Origin: Inquilinus limosus DSM 16000
GTDB lineage: Bacteria > Pseudomonadota > Alphaproteobacteria > DSM-16000 > Inquilinaceae
DNA length: 64,000 nt
Direction of reading: 5' to 3'
Assembly (NCBI RefSeq): GCF_000423185.1
Contig: NZ_AUHM01000009.1
Span: 62,001-126,000, forward strand
Positions within the stretch are counted from its first letter, which is position 1. Each line of letters begins with the position of its first letter. Shown piece after piece: positions 14,254 through 21,611 of the stretch. Below the pieces are notes generated by a model. That model was not told the DNA's origin. It ran no database searches and was given only the letters and a program-made list of their open reading frames with translations. The position numbers and the translations under genes are program-made.

Positions 14254-14585
14254 CAGGCGTCCGTCCCCGGCACCGGCGCCGCCGCCGGGTTGACGAAGGC
14301 GAAGCCGGATCCGGTCGCCAGCACGCAGGCGGTGCCGCCGGCCCGGATGCCCAGCACGGTGAAGCTGGCGCCGTCGGTCGAGGCCAGGATCTCGATGACG
14401 ACGCCGCGGTCGGACAGCATCCGCGCCACCGGCGCCTCGTGATAGCGCTCGTTCAGGGCCGCGGCGACGATCTCATAGGGGGCGCAAGGGCTCTCCGCCT
14501 GGGCGGCGGCCGGGGCCGGCAGGACGGCGGACACGGCGAGGCCGAGGCCGGCCATCGGGCCGGCAAACGCGGATGCAAAGGACAT
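14253..14585 (-). CDS. small secreted protein with conserved Cys pair
   Basis: 110 residues starting at the ATG at 14585 (MSFASAFAGP), with a Sec signal peptide ending ...APAAAQA before ESPCAPYE. The mature part is a short alpha/beta unit: CAPYEIVAAALNERYHEAP, then VVIEILASTDGASFTVLGI and TACVLATGSGF. The same pattern (Cys, helix, two strands, Cys, G-G-W/F) occurs at 33223-33528 in this window, so it is a genuine family. Function unknown; its presence in a prophage operon suggests capture of a host envelope gene. Confidence 0.65.
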   Translation of the reverse strand: MSFASAFAGPMAGLGLAVSAVLPAPAAAQAESPCAPYEIVAAALNERYHEAPVARMLSDRGVVIEILASTDGASFTVLGIRAGGTACVLATGSGFAFVNPAAAPVPGTDA

Positions 14586-14642
14586 TGCGAGACTCCGAGG
14601 GGGAGCGGTCAGCCGGGCCGCCACGGTCCGTTGCGGAGGGGA

Positions 14643-14729
14643 TCAGCCGGCGCCGCTGAGCCGCAGCAGCGCCGCGGTGAGGCCAAGCAAGATCAGCAGG
14701 GCCAGAAGGTCGAGGAATCGGGGAATCAT
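14643..14729 (-). CDS. 28-residue single-helix membrane peptide
   Basis: ATG at 14727-14729, preceded by GGAGG at nine bases, and TGA at 14643. The peptide begins MIPRFLDLLALLILLGL and is almost entirely one hydrophobic helix with Arg near both ends. It is the first gene after the repressor-controlled minus-strand promoter (TTGACT 14802-14807, AATTAT 14778-14783) with operator 1 in the spacer. Strong SD, position and composition support a real gene. A small membrane-acting phage peptide (holin-like or superinfection-related) is possible but not shown. Confidence 0.6.
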   Translation of the reverse strand: MIPRFLDLLALLILLGLTAALLRLSGAG

Positions 14730-14777
14730 CCGGCTCAGCCTCCGGACGGCTTGAAAATGGATTCGATACATGAAGAG

Positions 14778-14874
14778 ATAATTCCCCATTTCGGGGAATT
14801 AAGTCAAGTCGAATTTCCCCAAAATGGGGAATGACAAACCAGATCCGATCCGCCATGATCCCCGAAATGGGGAA
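14778..14874. promoter_or_regulatory. divergent promoter with three operators TTCCCC-N5-GGGGAA
   Basis: Inverted repeats at 14783-14799, 14815-14831 and 14858-14874 (the last has ATCCCC). The minus-strand promoter TTGACT-N18-AATTAT holds operator 1 in its spacer, so binding would block it. Operators 2 and 3 overlap the two candidate start codons of the repressor (14831 and 14867), a layout for tight autoregulation. Confidence 0.75.
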
Positions 14875-15445
14875 CGGACTGAAGCAGCTGCGTCAGACAC
14901 GGGGCTGGACGCATGAGCAGGCGGCGGAGGCCATGGGCGTCTCGCGCGGCCAGTTCATCAAGCTCGAACGCGGCGAGCGGCGGCTGACCGCCGACTATAT
15001 CCGGCTGGCGGCCGAGGCCTTCGGCACCAGCGAGCTGGAGGTGATGGGCACGCCCCGCACCGTGCGGCTGGTCGGCAAGGTCGGCGCCGGAGCCGAGGTG
15101 CATCTGTTCGACGGCGACACCTCGTCGGAGCAGATCGACGAGGTCGAGGCCCCGCCCGGTGCCGACGACGCGACGGTGGCGGTGATCGTCGAAGGCGATT
15201 CGATGTTCCCGCGCTATCTCGAGCGCGAGACGATCTATTATCGCCGCGCCGACGCCACCGGCGACCCGGTCAGCCTGATCGGACGCGAGGTCGTGGTCCG
15301 CCTGGCCGACGGCCGCACCTTCGTCAAGGTGCTGCGCCGCGGCTCCAGCCCCGGCTATTTCACCCTCGACAGCTACAACGCCCCGCCGATGGAGGATGTG
15401 GTGATCGAATGGGTGGTGCCGGTGAAATGGGTGAAGCGGGACTGA
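14831..15445 (+). CDS. XRE-S24 (CI/LexA-like) prophage repressor
   Basis: 204 residues. An XRE helix-turn-helix occupies residues 17-65 (LRQTRGWTHEQAAEAMGVSR, then FIKLERGERR). An S24 auto-protease domain follows: the cleavable Ala86-Gly87 in VGKVGAGAEV, the nucleophile Ser124 in EGDSMFP and the general base Lys166 in GRTFVKVL. It would repress the lytic operon until RecA-stimulated self-cleavage. The start is uncertain: ATG 14831 overlaps operator 2, ATG 14867 overlaps operator 3 and matches the usual HTH start. A paralogue with a different HTH is at 24160; the C-terminal halves are near-identical in pattern. Confidence 0.93.
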   Translation: MTNQIRSAMIPEMGNGLKQLRQTRGWTHEQAAEAMGVSRGQFIKLERGERRLTADYIRLAAEAFGTSELEVMGTPRTVRLVGKVGAGAEVHLFDGDTSSEQIDEVEAPPGADDATVAVIVEGDSMFPRYLERETIYYRRADATGDPVSLIGREVVVRLADGRTFVKVLRRGSSPGYFTLDSYNAPPMEDVVIEWVVPVKWVKRD

Positions 15446-15633
15446 CCGCCGCGCGCTGTGGTGACGACATGATTCCTGAACGATTGTGATCAAAAACTTA
15501 TCAATATAGATCATATGTGACCAACGCGCATCTCCTGTCCAGGCGATGCCGCCCACCCCATTTCGCGGCAGGTTAACCCGCTATGTCCGGCCGGTTGCCG
15601 GGCGTCATGAATGTCGGATTGGGGGAGATCATC

Positions 15634-17475
15634 ATGCCGGTGCGGAAATGGGGCAGCGAGCAGGTCGTCGGGGTCACGGCCGCCGCCAGCGCGGTGCGGG
15701 GGTTCGATGTCGCGGGCCTCCCCGACGGCGGCTATGTCGTGGTGTGGGAGGACACCAACTCGCCTCGCCAGGTGCTGGCCCAGCGCTTCGACGCGCTCGG
15801 CAAGCCGGTCGGCGCCGAGATCGTGGTCACCAGCGACGGGCCCGGCACGGTCTATTCCGAACCGCAGGTCGCGGCGCGGTCGGATGGCGGCTTCTCCGTC
15901 AGCTTCACCAGTTCCAACGGCAGCGGCAATGCCTGGGTGAACCACTATGCGGCCGACGGCGCCTTCATGAGCGGGCAGGGCTTCATCAACGGCGCCGTCG
16001 AGGAGAGCCAGGGGGCGATCACCTCGTTCCAAACCGGCGTCCGTTCCGTCTTCCAGGCCGGCGGCGACATCCGCATCGGCGCCGCCATCGTCAATGACGA
16101 TGCGACGGCCGGCGTCCAGGAAGGGCCGTCGATCGCCGAGATCGCCGACGGCACCCGCTACGTCGTCACCTGGGTCGACCACGATGGCGGTCACAACTAC
16201 CGGTATCGGGTGTTCGAATCGAACGGCACCGCCGTCACCGCCTCGCTCCAGGTCAACAACACGCCCGGCGTCGGCACGGCGAGCAACGACCCGGCCGTCG
16301 TGATCGGCCTGGCCAATGGCGGCTTCGTCATCGCCTGGTACGAATTCTCGACCGCGCTGCAGGACCGGCAGGGCGTCAGCATCCACGCCCAGATCTACGA
16401 CAGCGCCGGTGGGCAGGTCGGCAACGAGTTCGTGGTCAACGCGATGTTCAAGAACCATCAGGCCTTCCCCGACCTGGTCGCCCTGCCGGATGGTGGCTTC
16501 GTCGCCGTCTGGTCCGATTCCTCCCTGGGCGCCAACAGCGGCGACTACAACATCGTCGGCCAGCGCTTCGACGCCTTCGGCGCCCGCGTCGGCACGCAGT
16601 TCACCGTCAACACCACCACCGACGGCGCGAACGGCGAGTTCTATCCCCATATCTCGGCGCTGGCTGACGGCCGGCTGGTGGTGGTCTGGCGGGGACCCAG
16701 CGAGCTCCGGACCCAGATCATCGACCCGCGCGACGGGGTGGTGACCGGCGATGAGGACGCCGACACGCTCTACGGCCACGACCTCGTCGGCGACGAGATC
16801 AACGGTCTCGGCGGCGACGATGCGGTCAACGGCCTCAACGGCGATGACGGGCTCTATGGCGGCGACGGCAACGATGTGCTCCGCGGCGGCGCCGGGGCCG
16901 ACCTGCTGGACGGCGGCGCCGGCACCGACACCGCCAGCTACTACACCGGCTCGGTCGGGGTCGTGGTCGGCCTGGTCAGCGGCATCGGCAGCGGCGGCGA
17001 GGCCCAGGGCGACATGCTGGTCGGGATCGAGAACATCTCCGGCAGCCAGGGCAACGACAGCCTGGTCGGCCACAGCGGCGCCAACACGCTGCAGGGCTGG
17101 AACGGCAACGACGTGCTCACCGGGGCGGGCGGCAAGGACCTGCTGACCGGCGGCGGCGGGGCCGACCGCTTCGTCTACGGCAGCGTGGCGCAGAGCCCGG
17201 TCGGGGCCGGCGCCGACGTGATCACTGATTTCAGCCACGCCCAGGGCGACAGGGTCGACCTGGCGGCGGTCGACGCCAGCACCGGCGCCGCCGGCGACCA
17301 GGCCTTCACCTTCATCGGCACCGCGGCCTACACCGGCGTCGCGGGGCAGCTGCGCTACTCGATCAGCGGCAACGTCACCACCATCGCCGGCGACGTCAAC
17401 GGCGACGGCACCTCGGACTTCCACATCCAGCTCACCGGCAGCATCGCCCTGATGGGGGGCGACCTCGTGCTCTGA
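15634..17475 (+). CDS. RTX calcium-binding secreted protein with N-terminal beta-repeats
   Basis: 613 residues. The first 370 residues contain degenerate repeats ending in motifs such as LPDGGYVVVWED, LPDGGFVAVWSD and LADGRLVVVW, suggesting a beta-propeller-like fold. RTX nonapeptides follow (GLGGDDAVNGLNGDDGLYGG, NDVLRGGAGADLLDGG), then the M10_C/serralysin-type C-terminus (DVITDFSHAQGDRVDL ... SDFHIQLTG) ending in the hydrophobic GGDLVL typical of type I secretion signals. No signal peptide. The start is the ATG at 15634 behind GGGGGAG; ATGs upstream lack an SD. No type I transporter genes are in the window. Function unknown: no catalytic zinc motif is visible. A tandem homologue follows 153 bp downstream. 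Confidence 0.85.
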   Translation: MPVRKWGSEQVVGVTAAASAVRGFDVAGLPDGGYVVVWEDTNSPRQVLAQRFDALGKPVGAEIVVTSDGPGTVYSEPQVAARSDGGFSVSFTSSNGSGNAWVNHYAADGAFMSGQGFINGAVEESQGAITSFQTGVRSVFQAGGDIRIGAAIVNDDATAGVQEGPSIAEIADGTRYVVTWVDHDGGHNYRYRVFESNGTAVTASLQVNNTPGVGTASNDPAVVIGLANGGFVIAWYEFSTALQDRQGVSIHAQIYDSAGGQVGNEFVVNAMFKNHQAFPDLVALPDGGFVAVWSDSSLGANSGDYNIVGQRFDAFGARVGTQFTVNTTTDGANGEFYPHISALADGRLVVVWRGPSELRTQIIDPRDGVVTGDEDADTLYGHDLVGDEINGLGGDDAVNGLNGDDGLYGGDGNDVLRGGAGADLLDGGAGTDTASYYTGSVGVVVGLVSGIGSGGEAQGDMLVGIENISGSQGNDSLVGHSGANTLQGWNGNDVLTGAGGKDLLTGGGGADRFVYGSVAQSPVGAGADVITDFSHAQGDRVDLAAVDASTGAAGDQAFTFIGTAAYTGVAGQLRYSISGNVTTIAGDVNGDGTSDFHIQLTGSIALMGGDLVL

Positions 17476-17628
17476 CCGGGACGCGGCCGGCCGCCACGCC
17501 GGAAGGCGGGGCAGGTTACCCGCCTCCCGGCAGGCGCGCATCCTCCGTTCGACCGACGCCGCCGGGGCCGGCCCCGGGCAGACTGAGAGCTGGGCGCCGC
17601 CGGCCCCGACCAGGGAAGGAGAACGATC

Positions 17629-19986
17629 ATGGCCGTCGTCAACGGAACCGCAGGAAACGATGTGATTCATCTCACCGACGACGGGGTGGTGGCCCCGCCC
17701 GGCTACAGCGACATCCCCCAGGCGACCAACGCAGACGACACGTTGCGGGGATACGGCGGCGCCGACGTCATCTATGGGGGCGACGGCGCCGACCTGATCG
17801 ACGGCGGCGATGGCAACGATGTCATGGTGGGGGGCCTTGGCGCGGACACGCTCGTCGGCGGCGCCGGTTTCGACATCGTCAGCTACAGCGGCGCCGTCTT
17901 CTCGGTCAGCGTCGATCTCACCACCGGTCGCGGCTCCGTCGGCGGGGCCGAGGTCGACACGATCGCCGGCGTCGAAAGCGTCCACGGCGGAACCCTATCC
18001 GACAGCCTGAGCGGGTCCGCGGCGGCCGACACGCTCGCCGGCCTCGGCGGCGGCGACTATCTCTACGGTCGGGACGGCAGCGACTCGCTTCGCGGGGATG
18101 CCGGCAACGACCGGCTCTACGGCGAAAGCGGCAATGACGGCCTCTATGGCGGCGACGGCGACGACGTCCTGGAAGGCGGTGCCGGGGCGGATCGGATCGA
18201 TGGCGGCCTCGGCACGGATGAGGTCGAGTATTACTACTCCCGTGCCGTCACCGTGGATCTCAGCACTGGACGCGGCGTCGGCGGCGACGCCCAGGGCGAC
18301 GTGATCTCCGGTGTCGAGAATGTCCTGGGCACGAAGAGTTATGACGACATCCTCTCCGGCTCGACCTTTTCCAACCACCTCAGCGGGTCCGGGGGAAACG
18401 ACATCCTCAGCGGCCTCGGCGGCGGCGATACTCTCTGGGGCGGTACCGGCGACGATATCCTCCGCGGCGGCGCCGGCGCCGATGCCCTCGAGGGCGGCAG
18501 CGAGATCGACCTCGTCAGCTATTACGGCGCCACCGCCGCGGTGACGGTCGATCTGGCCTTCGGCGTCGGCGATGGCGGCGAAGCCGAAGGCGATACCTTC
18601 TCCGGCATCGAGAACGTCAATGGCGGCAAGGCCGGGGACTGGATCACCGGCAGCGCCGTCGCCAATGCCCTGAAGGGCTATGAGGGCGATGACCGGCTCC
18701 GCGGCTACGACGGCAACGACACGCTCGTCGGCGATGCCGGCGACGATTTCCTTCAGGGTGGCGCCGGGGCAGACCGGCTCGACGGCGGCGCCGGCATCGA
18801 CACCATCGACTACAACGGCAACGCCTGGGTGACGGTCGATCTCGGCACCGGCGCCTGCAGCGGCGGCGAGGCCCAGGGTGACGTCATCTCCGGTATCGAG
18901 AACGTCCGGGGGACCGGCGGTTACAATGACATCCTGACCGGCTCCGCGGTCGCCAATCGTCTCGAAGGCTTCGGGGGAAACGACACCCTCAGCGGCCTCG
19001 GCGGCGCCGACACGCTGATCGGCGGCGATGGCGACGACGCGCTCCGCGGTGGCGATGGCGACGATTTCCTCCATGTCGGCCCCGGCACGGATGTGATGGA
19101 TGGCGGCGCCGGCCACGACACCATGGTGTTCGACAGGGCGATGGTCGCCGACTGGCAGTCGGGCGTGCTCGACGCCGACATCGGCGCGGATCCCTGGTCG
19201 AACTGGGAGGCGATCCAGGGCTCCGACGGCGACGACCGGATCCGCACCAACAGCTGGGGCTTCGCGGTCGAGCTGCGCGGCGGCGCCGGCAACGACGTGC
19301 TCGCCACCGGGGTCGGCGGCGTCGTCGGCGACACGCTGTCGGGCGAGGCCGGCAACGACCAGCTCAACGGCGGCGCCGGCGACGACGTGCTCCGCGGTGG
19401 CGCCGGGGCGGATGTGCTGGAGGGCGCCGCCGGCAGCGACACCGCCAGCTACTACGGCGGCGCGGTCGGGGTCGTGGTCAGCCTCCTCACCGGCACGGGC
19501 AGCGGCGGCGAGTCGCAAGGCGACATCCTGTCCGGGATCGAGAACCTCTCCGGCAGCCACGGCAGCGATCGCCTGGTCGGGAATGACGGCGCCAATATCC
19601 TGCAGGGCTGGGCCGGCAACGACGTGCTCACCGGCGGCCGCGGCCGGGACGTCCTCACCGGCGGCACCGGCGCCGACCGCTTCGTCTATGCCGGCACGAT
19701 CCACAGCCCGACCGGGGCCGGCGCCGACCGGATCACCGATTTCAGCCACGCCCAGGGCGACCGCATCGACCTGTCCCTGATCGACGCCAACGCCGCGGCC
19801 GCCGGCAACCAGGGCTTCAGCTTCATCGGCGCTGCGCTCTACACCGGCGTCGCCGGCCAGCTGCGCTATGCCGTGACGAATGGCGTCACCACCATCGCCG
19901 GCGACCTCAACGGCGACCGCGTCTCCGATTTTCACATCCAGCTCACCGGCGGCATCGCCCTGGTGGCGGGCGACTTCGTGCTGTAG
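17629..19986 (+). CDS. RTX repeat secreted protein (serralysin-type C-terminus)
   Basis: 785 residues, nearly all RTX repeats (GGxGxDxLxGG type) arranged in blocks of about 100 residues. Each block carries a spacer like VTVDLSTGRGVGGDAQGDVI followed by SGVENVLGTKSYDDILSGS. The C-terminal 110 residues (ADRITDFSHAQGDRIDLSLI ... SDFHIQLTG, ending GDFVL) closely match the C-terminus of the protein upstream and carry the type I secretion signal. AAGGAG lies ten bases before the ATG. Folds on Ca2+ outside the cell; probably an adhesin or surface-layer-like protein. No enzyme domain seen. Block-wise repeat structure suggests growth by internal duplication. Confidence 0.88.
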   Translation: MAVVNGTAGNDVIHLTDDGVVAPPGYSDIPQATNADDTLRGYGGADVIYGGDGADLIDGGDGNDVMVGGLGADTLVGGAGFDIVSYSGAVFSVSVDLTTGRGSVGGAEVDTIAGVESVHGGTLSDSLSGSAAADTLAGLGGGDYLYGRDGSDSLRGDAGNDRLYGESGNDGLYGGDGDDVLEGGAGADRIDGGLGTDEVEYYYSRAVTVDLSTGRGVGGDAQGDVISGVENVLGTKSYDDILSGSTFSNHLSGSGGNDILSGLGGGDTLWGGTGDDILRGGAGADALEGGSEIDLVSYYGATAAVTVDLAFGVGDGGEAEGDTFSGIENVNGGKAGDWITGSAVANALKGYEGDDRLRGYDGNDTLVGDAGDDFLQGGAGADRLDGGAGIDTIDYNGNAWVTVDLGTGACSGGEAQGDVISGIENVRGTGGYNDILTGSAVANRLEGFGGNDTLSGLGGADTLIGGDGDDALRGGDGDDFLHVGPGTDVMDGGAGHDTMVFDRAMVADWQSGVLDADIGADPWSNWEAIQGSDGDDRIRTNSWGFAVELRGGAGNDVLATGVGGVVGDTLSGEAGNDQLNGGAGDDVLRGGAGADVLEGAAGSDTASYYGGAVGVVVSLLTGTGSGGESQGDILSGIENLSGSHGSDRLVGNDGANILQGWAGNDVLTGGRGRDVLTGGTGADRFVYAGTIHSPTGAGADRITDFSHAQGDRIDLSLIDANAAAAGNQGFSFIGAALYTGVAGQLRYAVTNGVTTIAGDLNGDRVSDFHIQLTGGIALVAGDFVL

Positions 19987-20002
19987 CGCCGGCGGGAAAG
20001 GA

Positions 20003-20079
20003 TGGCGACCCCGGCTGGACTCGAACCAGCGACCGTCCGCTTAGAAGGCGGGTGCTCTATCCAACTGAGCTACGGGGCC
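20003..20079 (-). tRNA. tRNA-Arg (TCT)
   Basis: Full cloverleaf on the minus strand: acceptor GGCCCCG with CGGGGTC, D arm AGCTCAGTTGGATAGAGC, anticodon loop CTTCTAA (anticodon TCT), T arm GGTTCGAGTCC, and an encoded CCA (20003-20005). It reads the AGA/AGG arginine codons, rare in GC-rich genomes. Confidence 0.95.
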
Positions 20080-20087
20080 GTATCCGC

Positions 20088-20378
20088 CTATCGCGGCCGC
20101 GGACGGAAATTGTCGGCGTAGTTGCGCGGCACCACGCGCCGCTCGTGCTCGGGCAGGACGGAATAGGCGAGATGCTTGCGCTCGGCGAAGGCGATCGCCT
20201 CCTCCTTCGTCGGGAAGGTGAGCTGCACCTGGTTCAGCGTGTCGCCCGAGGCGACCCAGCCCATCAGCGGCTCCGGCCGGCGCGGCGTCGCCAGCTCGTA
20301 TTCCAGGACCCAGTCATGGACCTTGCCCCGGCCGCTCTGCATCGCGGATTTGGAACGACGATAGATGCGCGCCTGCAT
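20088..20378 (-). CDS. NDUFS4-like complex I accessory subunit (ETC complex I)
   Basis: 96 residues of the ETC complex I subunit family (PF04800; mitochondrial NDUFS4/18-kDa homologue). It starts MQARIYRRSKSAMQSGRGK and contains VHDWVLEYE, PLMGWVASGDT, VQLTFPTKEEAIAFAERK and a C-terminal PRNYADNFR, all family landmarks. It associates with the peripheral arm of NADH dehydrogenase on the inner membrane. I start at the ATG at 20378; the frame further upstream runs into the tRNA-Pro. It sits between two tRNA genes on the same strand, a common alphaproteobacterial arrangement. Confidence 0.93.
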   Translation of the reverse strand: MQARIYRRSKSAMQSGRGKVHDWVLEYELATPRRPEPLMGWVASGDTLNQVQLTFPTKEEAIAFAERKHLAYSVLPEHERRVVPRNYADNFRPRPR

Positions 20379-20427
20379 GCCTCGGCCGACCCTCTGACTA
20401 GTCCTCGCAACACCGCTCTCGGCGGGA

Positions 20428-20504
20428 TGGTCGGGGCGGAGAGATTCGAACTCCCGACATCCTGCTCCCAAAGCAGGCGCGCTACCAGACTGCGCTACGC
20501 CCCG
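20428..20504 (-). tRNA. tRNA-Pro (TGG)
   Basis: Minus-strand cloverleaf: acceptor CGGGGCG with CGCCCCG, D arm AGCGCAGTCTGGTAGCGC, anticodon loop TTTGGGA (anticodon TGG), T arm GAGTTCGAATCTC, encoded CCA at 20428-20430. Confidence 0.95.
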
Positions 20505-20522
20505 AACACCGCAGATTTCCTA

Positions 20523-20555
20523 GAGATTTCCCCTTGCCTTGGCAAGCGCAATCTC
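20523..20555 (-). terminator. nested inverted repeat before tRNA-Pro
   Basis: GAGATT (20523-20528) pairs with AATCTC (20550-20555), and inside it TTGCC pairs with GGCAA. It lies between the 175-residue gene and tRNA-Pro. No strong T-run, so its role as a terminator is tentative. Confidence 0.35.
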
Positions 20556-20573
20556 CCCGCCTTCCACCGCAAC

Positions 20574-21101
20574 CTACGCTGTCAGCGGCGTGACGATGTC
20601 GGCATGCACCACGATGTCGAAGGTGACCGCCGCACCGTTCACCACCGAAGGCGACCAGTACAGAAACGGCGCCTTCAGCAGCGCCGGCGCCGGCAGCAGT
20701 TGCAGAAACCGGCCGTCGTCGGTCAGCGCCTGGAAGCCGCCGCGCTGCGGTACCACCGCGATCCCGGCCTTGCCCGGCAGGGTGTAGAGGCCGGCCAGAA
20801 GTTGGGCCGACGGCGTGCCGCGCGCATGGCAGGCGATGATGCTGCGGACCAGGAACTCGCGCCCGCCGCGCAGCGGGATCGCCTGGTCCTCCATGCTGTT
20901 GCCGTCGGCCCCCATCAGCAGCACGGCGCGCGGCTCGAGGCTGAAGGTCGGCGGTCCCCCAAGCCCGTCCGGGTTGCGCAGCCCGATCGGCGCCACCGCC
21001 ACCAGCGCGCCGCCGAACAGCTGCCCCTGATTGTGCCGGACGAAGCCGTTGCCCTCGACCGCGGGCGCGGCCGCCCCGGTCTCTCCCGAGCCGATGAACA
21101 T
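20574..21101 (-). CDS. hypothetical protein, 175 residues (phage-like small operon)
   Basis: Starts MFIGSGETGAAAPAVEGNGF with GAGGAGGG just upstream. Predicted mostly beta: SLEPRAVLLMGADGNSMEDQ, GREFLVRSIIACHARGTPSA, then LAGLYTLPGKAGIAVVPQRG and QALTDDGRFLQLLPAPALL. The ending HADIVTPLTA is hydrophobic. This looks like a small virion or tail-associated beta-sandwich protein, but I recognise no family. It is the last of three tightly spaced minus-strand genes (21382 to 20574), so the three probably act together. Confidence 0.6.
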   Translation of the reverse strand: MFIGSGETGAAAPAVEGNGFVRHNQGQLFGGALVAVAPIGLRNPDGLGGPPTFSLEPRAVLLMGADGNSMEDQAIPLRGGREFLVRSIIACHARGTPSAQLLAGLYTLPGKAGIAVVPQRGGFQALTDDGRFLQLLPAPALLKAPFLYWSPSVVNGAAVTFDIVVHADIVTPLTA

Positions 21102-21115
21102 CCCCTGCCCTCCTC

Positions 21116-21259
21116 TCACCAGCGAAGGATGGCGCCATCGGCGTCGAGCCGCGGGCGCAGATCGGCATAGGGCACCAGCCCCGCCGGCCGGCCGCTCTCG
21201 ATCGCGATCGCCGCCAGCACGCCGCAGCTGTGCGACACCAGCATCCAGGTCGGCTCCAT
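21116..21259 (-). CDS. hypothetical 47-residue protein
   Basis: Reading frame ATG 21257-21259 to TGA 21116-21118. It begins MEPTWMLVSHSCGVLAAIAI and ends LRPRLDADGAILRW. It starts 3 bp after the 39-residue gene and ends 14 bp before the 175-residue gene, so operon context supports it more than composition does. No family recognised. Confidence 0.5.
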   Translation of the reverse strand: MEPTWMLVSHSCGVLAAIAIESGRPAGLVPYADLRPRLDADGAILRW

Positions 21260-21262
21260 CCG

Positions 21263-21382
21263 CTACGACATGAAGCCGGCGCGCGAGAATGAGGCCGCCA
21301 CCGGCACGATCAGGTTGGTCACCTGGCCGGGCTGGGGCAGCACCGCCCGCAGCGGGATCTGATAGATGATGACATTCGCCAT
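21263..21382 (-). CDS. hypothetical 39-residue protein
   Basis: Starts MANVIIYQIPLRAVLPQPGQ, with GAGGA six bases before the ATG at 21382, and ends SRAGFMS. First gene of the three-gene minus-strand unit. Hydrophobic, beta-prone, without a clear membrane helix. Function unknown. Confidence 0.5.
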   Translation of the reverse strand: MANVIIYQIPLRAVLPQPGQVTNLIVPVAASFSRAGFMS

Positions 21383-21611
21383 GGCGTCCTCGCTGATGGT
21401 GGTTGGTTGGCGAAACCGTCGCACCCCGCGGGCAGCGCAACCCTTGTGCGCCGGGCCCGGGTCGCGTATCGATGCGCGCGACGATCCAGAGATCTCCTGC
21501 CGTCGGACCGGCCCCGCAGCGATGCGGTGGCCGCCCTGCTGCATTTCAGAAGGTCGGGATTCCCATCAGGAGCAGTGTCCGCCACGGCTCGAAACAAGGG
21601 TCTTGTGCGAC

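Noticed and set aside
15484-15515. CRP/FNR-like site (tgtgatcaaaaacttatcaa) before the first RTX gene
   Set aside because: Half-sites and spacing fit neither the CRP nor the FNR consensus well; the AT-rich stretch may simply be a promoter.
16700-19986. Regular short repeats resembling a repeat array or CRISPR
   Set aside because: The repeats are in-frame RTX nonapeptides (GGxGxDxLx), of variable DNA sequence and without unique spacers of constant length.
20003-20504. tRNA-Arg or tRNA-Pro as prophage attachment site
   Set aside because: I see no second copy of either tRNA 3' end near the phage segments in this window, and no integrase gene.
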